DNA from: Pithys albifrons albifrons
Lineage: Eukaryota > Chordata > Aves > Passeriformes > Thamnophilidae
NCBI RefSeq assembly: GCF_047495875.1
Contig: NC_092460.1
Coordinates: 37,362,054 to 37,426,053 of the forward strand
Reading direction: 5' to 3'
Length of the DNA stretch: 64,000 nt
Under the pieces are notes generated by a model that was not told the DNA's origin, searched no databases, and saw only the letters and a list, made by a program, of their open reading frames with translations. Shown here piece after piece: positions 40,701 through 54,300 of this stretch (its first letter is position 1; each line of letters starts with the position of its first letter). The position numbers were made by a program, and so were the translations under genes.

Positions 40701-42929
40701 AGAAGCCAAAGCACCAGAAATTCATGTGAGACAGGAAACAATAAATAGGGAAATAGATATTTCTGATAGAAAGTAAGCAGGCAATCAGGGTGCTAAAGCC
40801 TGTGCTACTCTAGGAAATAGAGGTCAAAGAAATCACACAGCATCGCAGGTATCAAAGGGAGAAACACTGTTCTATTTTTATTCTCAGAGACTTATGTGAA
40901 ATTTAAGCCCTCCTTATCTCATCTGAGATAGGGTCACAAAATCTGGAATAGGGAAGTTATCTTTGCTTTGCTTATGTAAAGAATCAAAATACAAAGGTTG
41001 AATAATTATGGCAAAAATAATAAATTTAGATCGTGAATACTGGACAAGAATTCAGGGAGAGAACAGCAAAACCTCCTTTCCCCTCGCTCACAACTCCAGC
41101 ATGCTGACTTCTGCTGGGGGCAAGGGGAAAGAATATGCCCCCTAACACTCCCATAGGGTTCTTGTCAGGCAAGACTACTACATACTTCAATAAATTGATT
41201 AACCACAGATTAGGGCTGTCACAATTTAACCTCTAATTTGCTCATCAACATCTTGTAACCAGCAATGTGTAGCATACAAAATTCTAATCCTGCTCCACTC
41301 AAAGCTAACTTAATTCTGATGAGTGTTTTGTATATCACTATTTGTAAGTGTGAGCTGTTTTCAAAACTGTTAATGTAAGTCTTACTATGGGACAGAGCTG
41401 GAGCATTTTTTCTTCAGAAGGGTTAAACTGGAATAATATTTGCGGCTTCTAGCAATGTTATGCAGATGAGGAATTCAACCTATTCTCTCTCATAACAGTA
41501 CTTTTTTAACATGGTAAGAAATACGCATTCATGAAGGCCTTTATTTAAAGTCCAAGTGCATAATGCTGCAGGACATTCTTTACTTGCAAATTTTTGTGCC
41601 TGTGTACTGCTCCATGTAACCTAGCGGAATCTCGTACAAGAACAACTTAACCTACAACACAATTAGGTCCTACATAAGGCAGTGGTTTTGGGCCTGAGGT
41701 CATGCTTCAGGTTAAGAGTTTTAATGGTCTGCAAGGTCCCTAGCCAATGGAAGAAAGCTGCTTTTGCTTCTTTTTCACTTGGTCTACAAGACGGACTTCA
41801 CATGCATTGGAACTCTGTAGATGTCACTGGGATCATCCCACAAATTTCGTTGCTGCTGCTGCATTAAATCCTTTCTTAAGGAGCAGGAATAAATGTGTTC
41901 CCTTCGCTTGGTTAAAAACAGCACTGGCAGATCAAGCAGACTTTGGCAGATCTCTAATTTGTGGTCATGCAAAAGCTCTGGTAGGAAGCAGTTCAGAGTT
42001 CCATGTTTATCTCCTCACTGTAGGGCAGCACAATGCCCCTGTTAATCTGAGCAAATTTAACCTTTGGGTTGACACTTTCTTATGATCTTGCCACTGACTT
42101 GTTTGCACTGTTCTTACAAATTAAAAACAAGCCTTTGAGGAACTCTTTCAAAAGTTTTCACAAGTTCATACTATGAACTCAGAACAGTTCCAATTTAACT
42201 AAATACAGTCTTTAAAATCTGTAACAGCAATGGTTGAGAAAGAGCTACACCTAACGAGCCTCAGCCCACTAGAATATGTTTGCCAGTACTGCAGATCGAT
42301 GGCAGGATTTATTATGTAATTTATTATGCAACCATGTCTTGAGTTTATGTTACTAATGACTTGATGTGAAACCAGATCGTAAGCAGAAAAAGAAAATCAA
42401 GAAAGAAACCACATTATTCATATTTAATGTTTTTACTTCTGCCATCTACCATCCATTCTCCAGCATCATCCAGACTGCTTCTTGAGATAAATTCTTTAAT
42501 CCAGTAGTGACTGCCAATGAATTTCTATGCTTGTGTCTGCAAAGGGGTCTAATAATAGTACAGTGTTGTACACACTGAGAACTAGAACTTTTGACTCAAA
42601 GGATCATCTTGCTTTATACCCTTTGGACTCCATAAGAAAGTGTTTACGCAGTTCATGAAAGATCCCATCAAATAGCTCTTTACAGAAAATAGTTAAATGC
42701 ATTCAGCAACCCACCTGGGACTCTGTGATATGGCCTAGTTGAAAGAGTAAAGAGACCAAAAACCCCTAGTTTTGTGAAATTTCTATTTCTGCTCTGCAAA
42801 ATGTTGTTTGCACAGCAAGGCCGCTGAACAGCATGAAGGGCTGGAGCCACTTTGTTCAGGTACAAGTTGTCTAGCAGTGATAGAGACCAGTGTACCATGG
42901 TTAGAAGTCATACATTAAACTAAGCTAGA
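37717..42929. other. No gene recognised
   Basis: AT-rich unique-looking DNA with the poly-G run at 39040. Frames reach 112 codons (41747-42085) without recognisable features. Confidence 0.55.
39040..39059. repeat. Poly-G run
   Basis: A 20-base G run broken by one C near its start, followed by GATAAATAAATAAA. Confidence 0.95.
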
Positions 42930-43325
42930 CATTTCAATAGGATGAAATGGTAAAGATCCGAGATTTTGCAGAGTTGAAGCCAAGGTTTTACAAGTTTTAC
43001 AGGTCATGTCATCAAACAAAGAAAAGGAAAAAGTCCAGCAGTGATGAAGACGCTTCAAGACCACCCCAAGGGATGAAGTCAGGAGACCACTACCCAAATT
43101 CGAAGGCAAAAAGAAAGCTCTGCCCAAGTTCCCGCCTAGTCATTAATATGGAAATTAGAAGGTATTAACTATGGACTTAAGACTATAAAATAGCTTATTT
43201 TCCACAAGCAAGTTAAGCAAGTTTTTGCCCAGTATGAACTGGCTGTGCCTCCAATGTTGTCAATAAATACCTTACTGCTAATAGGTACAAATTTTTCTCT
43301 TAGCAGTTCTTTTTTGCGGCGTTTT
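42930..43325 (+). mobile_element. Possible ERV LTR
   Basis: A purine-rich stretch (AAGACGCTTCAAGACCACCC, AATATGGAAATTAGAAGG) leads to TATAAAATAG at about 43184 and AATAAATACC at about 43263, then a T-rich end. This spacing of TATA box, polyadenylation signal and T-rich tail is LTR-like. I cannot define TG...CA ends or a duplication, and no second clear copy is in the window. Confidence 0.35.
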
Positions 43326-44710
43326 TGCTTATCATTAGTGTTTCACTGCCTGCTGTACAGAAACATCCCACTTAAAGGTACAAATTCTGTATCCTTTTGA
43401 AATTATTTACAAGAAATAAATTATTAAAAATATGTACTCGCAATAGCACTCTTTGCACAGGTGTGTAACATCTGACCATGGAAGCAAAAGCAGACAGTAT
43501 GAACTACAGAAAGAATGCTTCATAGTGCCTCAGCCCCTTGGTGTAGAGCCCATCCTTTCCAAAGCGTCAGTCATAATTCCACATAAGTGAGTGTCTAATG
43601 ACCAAAACCATCATTTTTTAAATTTTTGGTTTTAGTACCTGCTCCAAAAAGTCTTACCTGTTTTTCCCTTAGTTTAAAAACAAAAATTCGTTCTGACCTC
43701 TGTCAGAAAGAAACATATTTCAAGTTACATGCTATTTTTTAAAAATATCTACATTGAAATCTTAAAAGTGATTGACAGACAAGTAGTTCCCAGCCCCCTA
43801 TTAACTAATTTTAGGCAGTTAACTAGAGTAACTCTGAGTACCCTAGGAAATAACAAGGCACCTACTGACAGCCATTGAGATCATAGTAGTACAAGCAGTT
43901 AATTTCTTTCTCTGACTACAAAGGAGACTTAGCACAGGGTTTATTTTTTAACTGAAGTGCATTAATTATGTACCTAAAGTTAGACAAGCTGAATGCAGAC
44001 CTACAGAGCCTAACACTGACAGAGAATCAGTGCATCTAAGGTACTTCTGTAGACAGGTCATTCTTTTTTAAAAGCTTTTAAAACCCCTGTTTTGCTTTTG
44101 GGTACGTAATTCCCATTGAATTAACTGGGAGTTGGCGAATGACTACTTAAGAAAGACCTTTTCTCAAAGCACATTTGAAAATATTACCTCTCCTTTTCAG
44201 CTCTTTTGAGAGTTTGTGCACAGCAAGACCAACTGAATGCCTAAGGAGAACAGTCAGCAGGTTCTGGGAGGAGGTACAGTTGGAGAAGAGAGAAAATTGC
44301 ATTACCTTGTTGGTAATTCCGGTGCTTCATAGGCTCCTGGAGAATCCTGCTGTCTTTGTGATTGATGTGATTTATGAAGGTCAAGAAGCCATGAGCAAGC
44401 AGGCCTAGGTAGATCCCATAACTCACAGTGTTCTTTTTCAGTGGGAACACAGATGGGCACAAAGTGACACTATGCAGAGTGTCTCTCCATGATATGCACC
44501 ACTTTATAAAAGCAGGCTAAGTAAGGGCTTGTGTATTTATTTACAAGGTAAAAATATCCTTTTGGCAAAAAGAATCTGTTACAGTCTACAAAAAATTTTT
44601 GTTAAAGAGGGTCAGAGGGCAAAACACATACATGAAATTGGCCAGTTTTGTTTAAGCACGCAAAAAGTGTGGAGACAGTTTAGGATTTACCAGAGCAGAA
44701 CTGATAATAC
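43326..44710. other. No gene recognised
   Basis: AT-rich sequence; short frames only. Confidence 0.55.
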
Positions 44711-44715
44711 CCCAT

Positions 44716-44844
44716 TGTCTTGGTTTGAGGGGAAAAACCAAAATGTTTTACCCACAAGCAGGGGAGGGGCCTCCTCCACAATAATCACACCACTCTTTAT
44801 CAAATTTAAGAAAAGGAATTTTAATACAAGAAGGATAACTGCTA

Positions 44845-44876
<32 letters not shown>

Positions 44877-45416
44877 GACTAGTGCAACCCACTTCCCCAA
44901 CACCACAAGAGAAAAAAAAAAACAACAACAACAAAACCCAGCAGGTTTTCCTCCGGGAGAAAAGGTTATACTTAAGTGTCCTTGTCACAGCCCGGCTGGC
45001 TGCAGAGTGAGTTTCAGTCCCTCTCCAGCGAAACAGACGAGCAGTGGGCTTTCAGATGGACTCAGTCTCTTCCCCCTGTGTTCCCCGTCCAAGAAGCAGA
45101 AAGGTACGAGCAACCAGCAGCAAATCCAAGGCAGGCAGCAGCACGGCAGGAAAAAAGGTAATCCGAAGTAGGCAGCGGCAAGACAGCCAGGGAAAACCCC
45201 AGCAGTAACCAGCAGGGCAGCCTGCCTCCTTGGAGCCCCCACTCCCCCGTTCCGCCAAGCCAAGACTGAGGAGAATATCCAAAAAAAAAAAAAACCAAAA
45301 GAGACAAACCTGCCCCCACCCCAGCGATCACAGTTAACTGCTTCTTTTGTTAACCGCTGGCCTGGGCAGTTAAGTGGCAGGGGAGAGAATTTACATAATA
45401 ATCCCAAACTACAACA
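44716..45416 (-). mobile_element. Solo LTR, family B, with perfect TSD
   Basis: A 701-bp unit from TGTCTTGGTTTGAGGG to CCAAACTACAACA with the 5-bp direct repeat CCCAT on both sides (44711-44715 and 45417-45421). Shared landmarks with the 5092 copy include ATAATCAC near the CA end and the TTTACATAATAAT block near the TG end. It also carries a TA repeat (44843-44869) at the same place. No internal retroviral sequence remains. Confidence 0.9.
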
Positions 45417-45421
45417 CCCAT

Positions 45422-48235
45422 ATTGAGAAGAAAAATTAGAAAAATATTATTACAAAATTAATGTATTATTAGAAAAAGAAAACAAATTTGTCATAATGAA
45501 TCTAGCAGATCTCCATTGCTTTGTGCTATGGGAAGCAGTACAATTCCTTTCTCTTTATTGAGATGGGCATTTAAACCAAATAATACCAAAATACATTACT
45601 TGGGTTTTAATATGTATTGTCACAATAAGAAGCATAATACAAAAACGTGAGAAGTGTAGGCAGACAAAATAAGGAAAGAACATCCAGGTCCACACTTTCC
45701 TCAGCTTCCATCATTAAAAGAAGAAAATGTCTGCTGCGGCAATCCAAGTTCCTTTCTTATTACTGAGTTAGAAAAAAAATACCCATTGGTTTTAATTTCA
45801 AATACATCTCCACATAATCTGACCCTTAGCTCTAAAATACCCACTTTTCCTAATGCCAGCCTCTTCACTTCAGACACAGCTGACAGAATTGAACATTTTG
45901 TTTTAGTACAGTCATCTTGCACATATTACCTGATGCAAACCACAGGCCTTCTCCATGCTATGTCACCTGCTTGGTGGGGTTTTATGCAGCTAGTGGCATG
46001 GCAAAGTTAAAGTTGTTCCTCTTTCCAAGAGGAAAACAACATAGTTCTGCTTTAAGAAGGGTCTCTCACCTCAGTGGAATAAATGGACAAAGCCAGCAGC
46101 AATGGGGATGAACAACTTAAGCCAAATACACTAAAGTGAACAGTTTCCTTCTCAGTCCACTAATTTACCCATCCTACTGTCAGGGACAACTAGTCATCTT
46201 ACCACTGGTATTCCTGTCATTGCCTCTTTGGTATTTCCTACCACATTGTGCCCTCTGTGACTGCACAAATGATTCCTAAATCAACTCTTCAACCTGGTTT
46301 TGTCATCCGAGTCAGGGGTTTGGTCATTCAAAATTTCCAGTAAGAAATGTCATACATCATGAAGAAGGAGAGGGAGTGAGAAAAAGAAATATTCATGGGT
46401 AACACCTTAAGCATGTATTATCAACTCAGATCAGCACTATTACTCACTTTCAGATAAAAATCTGTGTCCATGTAACAGAGGCATAATCATGCCTCAGCCA
46501 AATAACTTTCCTGCATGTGGTACCAATATGGGATTCTACTGCCTAAAGGCTGACTTGACAACCTTGGGTAGCTGCTGCAAAGTTTACTGGTGAAAGTGAT
46601 AGTGGCTTTCTATGGAGAAAAGCCAACTTTGTATGAAACAATCTGTCATAAAGTGTAATACAATCCATTAATTGTTCTAGGACACTGCAAAATATGTTGC
46701 ACTGGGCACGGTCCTGAATGGAGTGAAAGGTGGAATGGCTATCTCCTTAAAGTGTAAATTTTATTTAATTATGTTTGTTACTCTGGCTGAACCAAATTCC
46801 TGCATTCGGTCACGGAAAATGCTAGAGTGGCCTTTCTGATCCTAGAGCCACAGGTGAACATGATTTATAGAAGATGAGGTAATGGAAACTGGTGACAGTA
46901 GTTAGTTCTGGAAAAGACAGCACTTCAGTGCCAGGATGCTCACTGTATTAAATAAAAACTGAATTTTAAGAAAGTTGTGGTCCATTTTCTCAATTACAAT
47001 GTGATAGCTGGGGCTAGCAAATGAAAATGCTTTGAAGAATCTCTGGTCCAGAGCAAGTTATGCTTTTACAGCAAGAATTCATAACAATATCTAATAATCT
47101 CTGCAAGTCTCAAACTCTCTGTATTGAATATATTCCCTTCATGAAACAGATATAACAGATATTACCCACACAAAAAAAAATCTCTAAGATGACAAAAATA
47201 TTTCTTCTATCTAAATCTCTTTTCCAGGAAGAAACTTTCCTTTTAAAAAAGATTAAAACCTGATGGATAAATGAGCTTGATGTAAGATCAGCTGCATTTT
47301 TTTTCATTACAAAAGACATGAAACATATGCTCATATGGGACACAGGTTATGGCTTTCTGGTTTCTCCTTGTAAATTTGCTCTCTGATAAAAATTAGAGGT
47401 CTTTTAACTCTTTGTCAAGGTTTGTGAGGACCTCTAGTGGTGTTTGTGTAAAAGGAACATCTCTCTCTCCTGGCTGCCGGAATAGCTAAATGAGGTCCTT
47501 GAACAAAAAAAATGCATGTTCTGAGTTGTGGCTCCCAATTTCTCACACAGGAAAAGCAGGAAAAAGCTAATCACCAAACCTCTTATAGAGATTATACTTT
47601 GGGATGACGAATAAAAACTATTTGAATGGGAAGAAATAACTTGATTTGCTCTCTATTTTTTGCAACAAGGTCATGAATTTCTTATTTAATATTTCTGAAA
47701 CTTTTATCCTGCTCAAATTAGTCTCAAATTAGCTCCTCTTTGCTAAAGTTTCCCTCAAAATCTTCAGGCTATAGTAATTAACATGTGCTTGACTTCACTT
47801 TCTGTCCAGTGGGAAAGAAATCTGAGAATGGTATTTCCTAATGGTGGCACAGGTGAATTGCAAAACTCTTGGAAGACAGTCTGATCATATTGTAATAACG
47901 GACAATTATAAAGGTGGTTTTAGGGTCTGATTTTCTCACATAAGAAATGTTTTTGAACTTCATTCTTTAAACTGTCTTCTAAATATTCCTCAGATTCATT
48001 TCAAAAGTGTAACACTGCTCTCTGATTAGAGAAGTATACACATTTTTCCTCACACATAAAGAAACAATACTGTTTCTACTGTTTCCTAGATGCCATTTAA
48101 CATTTCTCTCCCACTTACCTTGAAATCATTCTCATAAAAAGACTTAATCATCCAAAACCAACTCTCTGCTACACCAGTGCAAAAATCTTTTAATGGTTTC
48201 CCTATTTCTTCTTCTTCTTCCTGCTTCTTTTCTCC
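45422..48235. other. No gene recognised
   Basis: AT-rich sequence; a short TTC run lies just before the family A LTR (about 48208-48222). Frames up to 77 codons. Confidence 0.55.
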
Positions 48236-48971
48236 TGTCCTAGTTCACCAGGTGGGACCAGTTTATCACAGTTTGGGTGTGACCAAAACTATGTATTCTA
48301 CACCCTCTATTCATTTCCCATGAACTGTGAACAATGGACCATTTGCAGCAGCTGCCCAGGGCACACCCAACCTCTCAGGATGTGAGCTGGGTGTGAAAGA
48401 AGCCTGTGAGATAAGAGCTGTGATAACTCCCCTCCAGGAAGTTGTTAGCACCTTTACACCCAGCCTGAGTGGGGGGTGTCTGCTAATGGGGCATCAACAA
48501 TTCCAAAAATACCCCATGACTCAAAGAGTTGGATCACCCATTGTAGAACTCCCTGCCCTGGGGGAGGTACTGGGTGTTCCCACCTGAACTTGAGGGCATT
48601 TAATCTTCGGGTTTGAAGACCTCGGTGACCACTCGTTGGATCCAGAGGAGGATCAGAACCTCGACAGGACTGCGGCCACCACTCTTGACCAGACTGCGAT
48701 CATCATCTGCACCAACAGGTTTTTCTTTCCCTTCTTTTTACTTTGTACTCCGAGGGAACCACGTAGGGCTCAGCACAGGGGCTAATGAACACCACTGTGT
48801 TTGTGCCCCAGGGGGATGGGTTATACTTCTGGGGTTTGTGGGTTAAAAACAATTTGTCTTTGTATCATTGCATTTATTGTAATTTTTTAAAAATTAAATT
48901 GTAACTCTTGACTTATAATCTCTTTTGTGTTGGGTTCACTTCTTCTGCTGGTTTACCTTTAAACCAGCACA
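48236..48971 (+). mobile_element. ERV LTR, family A, 5' LTR of a proviral relic
   Basis: The unit starts TGTCCTAGTTCACC and ends AAACCAGCACA, the TG...CA ends of a retroviral LTR. It is followed after 5 bp by a primer-binding site, which marks it as a 5' LTR. Three further copies of the family in this window lie on the minus strand (37069, 50466, 54878) and agree on both ends. At 736 bp it matches the 730-bp copy at 54878-55607. It would hold the promoter and polyadenylation signals of the provirus; exact U3/R/U5 borders are not evident by eye. Confidence 0.88.
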
Positions 48972-48976
48972 TCTTC

Positions 48977-48994
48977 TGGCGCCCAATGTGGGAC
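48977..48994 (+). other. Retroviral primer-binding site, tRNA-Lys type
   Basis: The 18-mer TGGCGCCCAATGTGGGAC sits 5 bp downstream of the LTR. It agrees at 16 of 18 positions with the complement of the 3' end of vertebrate tRNA-Lys(CUU), as I know that sequence. Lysine priming is typical of class II (betaretrovirus/ERVK-like) elements, so this supports placing family A in that class. Confidence 0.8.
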
Positions 48995-51330
48995 ACGAGA
49001 GAGAGAAGTCAGAATTACAATTACAATTTTATTTTGTGTATTTGGATACAGAAACTCCCTGATCACCATGTTGCTTGACGTATTCATGTGGATGTTGTAT
49101 CTGGGCCTGTTCATATTTCAACATATGGGGAAGTATTTCCCTATTTTGATGCTCTCTTTAATACCAGGGAGAAGGATCAAGATTTCTTTATGAATATACT
49201 ATGTTTTATGTTGGCATAACATTAGAAGCAGTGAGTTTTATTGTGAATGTATATTCTGTCTGGTTTGCCTGTCCTGTTTTGCGTTGCTGCCTCTGGGGCC
49301 TCATTAAAAATAGCATCCAGCCTGTGGGGAGAACAGGAGGGGATGGTTATTTCGACCCTTTCACCTCCTCCTCCTTCAGACCTGCTACAGAAGTCTTTGA
49401 GAATACTGAATTTCCTTTTGATGTTAAGGATAGCATAATCTTCTTGTTAGGGTTGCTTTGTCTCCTCTGCACTGTATACACTATGCTTAGAGGCAGAACA
49501 GGACCTTCTATGGAGGTTTTCTCAAGGCCTGCTCTAAGAATGGATAATACTGAGTGGCATGGACAGTGGGAGAACATGGGCTAGTATTTGGAGAGTTTCT
49601 CTCCTCAAATGATCTGGAAATTCACCCTGGAACAACTGCAGGACCCTATTATTCTAATAAGTTATGTGAAAGGAAGATGGTCTGGCAGCCCCAGAGATGT
49701 GCAGCTCACAGCAACCTGCTGGGCCCTGGCCACTGCCTACCACACACTGCTTGGCGTGGTACAGCACCTTCAGGAGGAGAAGAAAAGGAGCAAATCCACA
49801 GGCACTATGTCAGCCCAAACCACAGCTGAGCCAGAGAGAAAAGGAAATAAATCAGCCAGCACCATGACCATCCAAACCAAAGCTGAACCAGAGGGAAAAA
49901 GGAATACATCAGCCAGCCCCGGGTCCACGCAAACCACGAAGGGGCCAGAAGGACAACCGAAACTGATAGCAGTTGCCCCTGTCCAGAAAAGAAATCCAAA
50001 GACCAGATCAGTTTGTATAGCGAATGACAAGGAAGAGGCAGGACTTTCACATCAAGTGGAAGAAATGGAGCCAGAAATAATCACCCAGTCCCTATCCCTG
50101 GCAAATGAGTCCATCCTGGCAAATGACTGGCAAATGGGTCCATCCTGACCTGGCTGCTCCCAATCTGGGATGCCACAGCCAGTGATACAATTTTAGATAG
50201 GAGTGAGGCAAGGCAGCTGGGATCCCTGTCTCAAGATGTGGTCATTGATCAGGGGATTGGAAAGAGGCAGGAAACTCTCAGCCTCTGACGGCAACTGTTG
50301 TCAAGTGTGAGGGAGAGATATCTTTGTAAGGAGGACCTCCACGTACAGCAAGGACAATGGAACACAATGGAATAAGGTATCCGGTGCATAAGGGAATTAG
50401 CCATACTGGAAATAATTTTTTCAGAGGACAAATGATTCCCTAAAAGTTCAGACGGTGTACAGTGCTGTGCTGGTTTGAAGGTGAACCAGCAGGGGAAATG
50501 AACTCACCACGAGAGAGATTATAAGTCAGAGCTAAAATTTAATAATAATATTATTATAACAACACTGACACACAAGGGAAATTGCTTTCAACTCACAATA
50601 CCCCAGCAGTATAACCCAGTGTCCTGGGGCACAAACCCAAGGGGGTTTGTTTGCCCTTCTGCTGAGACCCCTGTGGCTCCCCCAAGTCCAGAGCAAAAGG
50701 AAAAGAAAAACCTGTTGGTGCAGGCGAGGGCTGTGGTCTGGGCGAGAGCGGGGATCTCCTCCTGTCGAGGTCCTGCTGCTGCTCTGGATCCGACGAGAAG
50801 TACCCGAGGTCTTCTTACCCACCACTTATGTACCCTCAGGGAGCACTCAGTCCCTCCCCCTGGGCGGGGACTCACACAATGGGTGATTGACTCTGGGAGC
50901 CAGGGGGTGTTGAGCTGTTGATGGCCCATTAGCAGCTCCGCCCCCTCAGGCTGGGTGTGAAGGTGATAGTGGCTCCCTGGGCAGCTGCTGCTAATGGCCC
51001 ATTGTCCTTGGGGAATGAATAGAGGGGGTAGAATACACAGCTTTGATCACCCCCACACAGGGTTAGCTGGTCCCTCCTGCTGAACTAGGACAAGTGCACA
51101 TCCCAGATGTGGTTAAAATTTGCACGACTTGGGCCAGAAATGTATTCTCGCTACCTAGCAACGTTGCAGTGGAGAGAGGGAGACGAGAAGGTGGGCACAC
51201 TGGTCAGTGAGCTCAAGATTTATGAAGACACATCTCATTTCAGACCCAAAGACCAGACTGCAGTAGTGTGAGAGGCTCTGAAACAAGCAAATCACTGTCA
51301 TGAATGTATAGCAGCAATGGCAATGATCAC
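48995..51330 (+). pseudogene. ERV family A leader and gag relic, split by a nested LTR
   Basis: Downstream of the PBS is a leader with small hydrophobic open frames, including one at 49068-49193 and a 127-codon one at 49201-49584. A 186-codon open frame follows (49588-50148), rich in Lys, Glu, Thr and Ser after a hydrophobic start. The frame decays after 50148. Sequence from about 49980 to 50465 matches the relic at 29630-30060, which is why I call it gag. A solo LTR (50466-51092) interrupts it; gag-like sequence resumes after 51098 and fades near 51330. No protease, pol or env follows, so the provirus is 3'-truncated. Assignment as gag rests on position after the PBS and on the duplicate copy, not on a recognised domain. 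The right border is approximate. Confidence 0.6.
50466..51092 (-). mobile_element. Solo LTR, family A, nested in the gag relic
   Basis: In + orientation the unit runs TGTGCTGGTTTGAAGG ... GAACTAGGACA, the reverse complement of the family A LTR. It is flanked by the 5-bp direct repeat AGTGC (50461-50465 and 51093-51097), a clean target-site duplication. The gag relic continues on the far side, so this is a later insertion that lost its body by LTR-LTR recombination. It is 627 bp, about 100 bp shorter than the other complete copies. Confidence 0.87.
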
Positions 51331-54300
51331 TTTAGCCACCATATTATCTCTGTTTAATGGCTTTGAGACAGTCTATTCCCAAGACACTTGCTAGCAGAAA
51401 TCAGGCTTTACAGAATGCTTGTCAGAGATGTTTGAACTAGATGTGTAGAGGAAGGGCCTAATTAAAGATGACTATAAAACACAAAAAACTTCTTTTTTTA
51501 ACCTCTCATTTCTTCAAGACCCTGTACAGATCTCACTCTATTTAGATCTTAATTTAATCTGAAATACAAAGAATTGAACAGACAATTAAAATAATGACAT
51601 TCTCTCTTTCAGCTTCTCAGATGGATTCCCAAAATAGGCCAGAAGCCTTCACGGAAGATCCCACAGAACAGCTTTGAAGTGAGAGCTTATGCAGACTGGC
51701 TCTCTGAGGCACAAATAGAAGAGCACATAGATAGGATGTGACAAGGTCAGAAATAAACTTCAATTTTCCTAAATCCTAGGATCCCATCCTAATCCCAGAA
51801 CACATTCCTTTTCTTGCAAGGGTTACTTCATAATGAACCATTAAATCCCACCACAGTTTCATCTTTCTCTGGCCAGATGATATCACACATTTTCATTGTT
51901 GGTTTGTACTATCCTTTGGCTTTTCTGTTCCACTCTATCTCTCTTGGCTTGGGCCACTCAAAAGCACAGTGCAAGTATTATTTCTGTTTCATGTTAAGCT
52001 CACCCAAAATTTGTGGCAGGGAAAAGGCTGCAGAAGAACAGTACCACATGACTTCCAAATGAAACCAGCCATCTATTTCATGTCTGTAGTTTAAGCCCAA
52101 TTATGTGAGCTAGAAAGGTAATCTTTGGGCACCCTTTGATAAAGAGAGTTCTTTACAATTTTTATTTACATTTTGTGGTGTTATCATGGAAATTTGTTCA
52201 CAAATGTGGCCTTGTTGCTGTCTCCTCTTGCTTACCCAATTTTGCTGCTAAGTTAATTACAATAGGGGTGTCAAAAATTTGCCTTAATGTATCTTTACAC
52301 TGTAGCTGACAAGACTACTGAAAGAGAGCAACAATTAGTGACATCAACTTCCATAGGTCATCAAGGTCCAGGTGCTTGTTGCAATCAACAGCAACTGCAA
52401 AGCTCTCCTGCTGTGTTTACCCTGTTTCTTGACAGGCTGTAAAGACTTCTCCTTCAATTCCATGCTACTACAGGCAATCCTTGTTTGGTAACCATAACAA
52501 CTAATCTGGAGTTAATCTGGGAATACCTATAGAGGCAAATATAGGTATAACATTAGACTAGAAAGTGATACTGGCAGCAACAACTCTCCAAGAGTAACTG
52601 GGAGTCACTGATTCTACAAGCTTATCTGTAAGATAAAGACTGCATGTCTTTCAAAACTCAGTTATCTCACTCTGAAAAAGAGATTCAGTGCAGAAATTGT
52701 CCTGTGAAACTATGGTCAGAACACTGCAGGGTGTAAAGTGGGTGATCACAATTGTCTTTGGTTATTAAAACATAGGGTTTGCTCTTGAGCCTGTATGTTA
52801 ATTAGCTCTCATCTTTCAGCTACCAGAGAAAGGAGTGCCACCTCCAGTGTTTTAAAAATTTCTCCTCCAAGCTGTGGGGAGGCAGAGATGAGAAGCAATG
52901 GATATTTTTCTCATGTTCTTCCTGCCTTGCTTCCTACAAGTTGTTCTTACTCATTCTGTCTGCTTGAGGACTTGCAAGTGACTAAATGATTATACCTGTA
53001 ATTCAAGACAAGGGTAAGTAAAAGTCCCAAAGTCAGGCTCTAGTGAGTGTCCTACCTAGTGGCTTTAATCAAAATTAAAATTTTACTGCATTAGGAGGAG
53101 CTGCACAGCATCTTTTAAGGCCTTGAATACCAAAAACAATCTGCCACTCATATCTTTCACCACCTGTACTCTTAAGTGCAAATGACTTGTCTCTATGACA
53201 CATAAAAATAAGCTGATCTGCATGTGACTTCTATTTTTTGAGCTTTTTGTCCCCTCACCATTACAAAAGCCAAACTCCAAAGACCCACACAGCCAAGACT
53301 TAAAATGGCTTATGCAACCCATTGAGAAATAAGTAACTATTTTCCTGAATAAAGCAGCAGATTTGATTTGAGATCTAGATAGAACTAATACATGGAATGA
53401 GATATCTTTTTCCTTCAGAGGAACTGATGATAATGCTTAATTAGAATACTGTGCAGTAAAGTGTTTACCAATGATATTAAGGGAAATCTGAAGATCCTAA
53501 ACCAGAAAGTGGTAAAGCAGGATGACTACTCAGTGCCAGGTCTGAATTGTTATGGTCTATTCATAGGCAGCATCTTGAGGCTCTGGAAAAAAAATCTGCA
53601 ATATACTTTCTTCTAAAATGAATTTATAGTCAGGAAGGAAGCTGACTAGTGGTATGAAGTCATTGTAAAGCAAACACATGCACAAATCCTGGTACTCTTC
53701 GAAGGGTAATAGATTCAAATCTACTTCCACCCAATTATTTCATCATTTTCAGAGGGCACAGAGGAATGAAAGTATTTAAGCTTTATCTTAACCCTGCCAG
53801 ATCTGTGTAACAGAAACTGGTTTGTAGCTTAAGGCAAAAACATAGTTATTTCTAGAACCCTTGGCTTCCTGGCTGCATAACTCATGGGCTGTGAGCATCC
53901 CACATCCTTACCCAGCTCTAAGTCTCCCCTCCAGCAGATCTTCAGAACAGCATATTAGTCAAAGTGAAAAACTACTGGTTAACAAGCAAGCTAGGCATGA
54001 AACTAGCTCACTTTTCTCCTTTGACAACATGAAAGTGCAGAAGATATCCTTGGCATTCCCAAAAATAATTTTTATTTTTTAATTTTCAGAAAAAATAAAT
54101 CCAGAAATAAATACATCTAAGTTCAAAACAACAGCAACAAAACCCAGATGTGAAGATCCTAGAGCCTATGCACAGTAGTCTCACCATGTTCACAGCTTTT
54201 GCCTTACAGAGGAAGCTTAGAAGAAAGCTCTCAACTCCTTGTGGTTACAGATTTCATTTTCTTGTATAGATTTGCAGTAGTCAGGGCTGTAGAATTTGAT

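Noticed and set aside
48613..48846. 77-codon frame and the related minus-strand frame at 37155-37427
   Set aside because: Both read the same U5-side part of family A LTRs, so the similarity is repeat homology, not a conserved gene.
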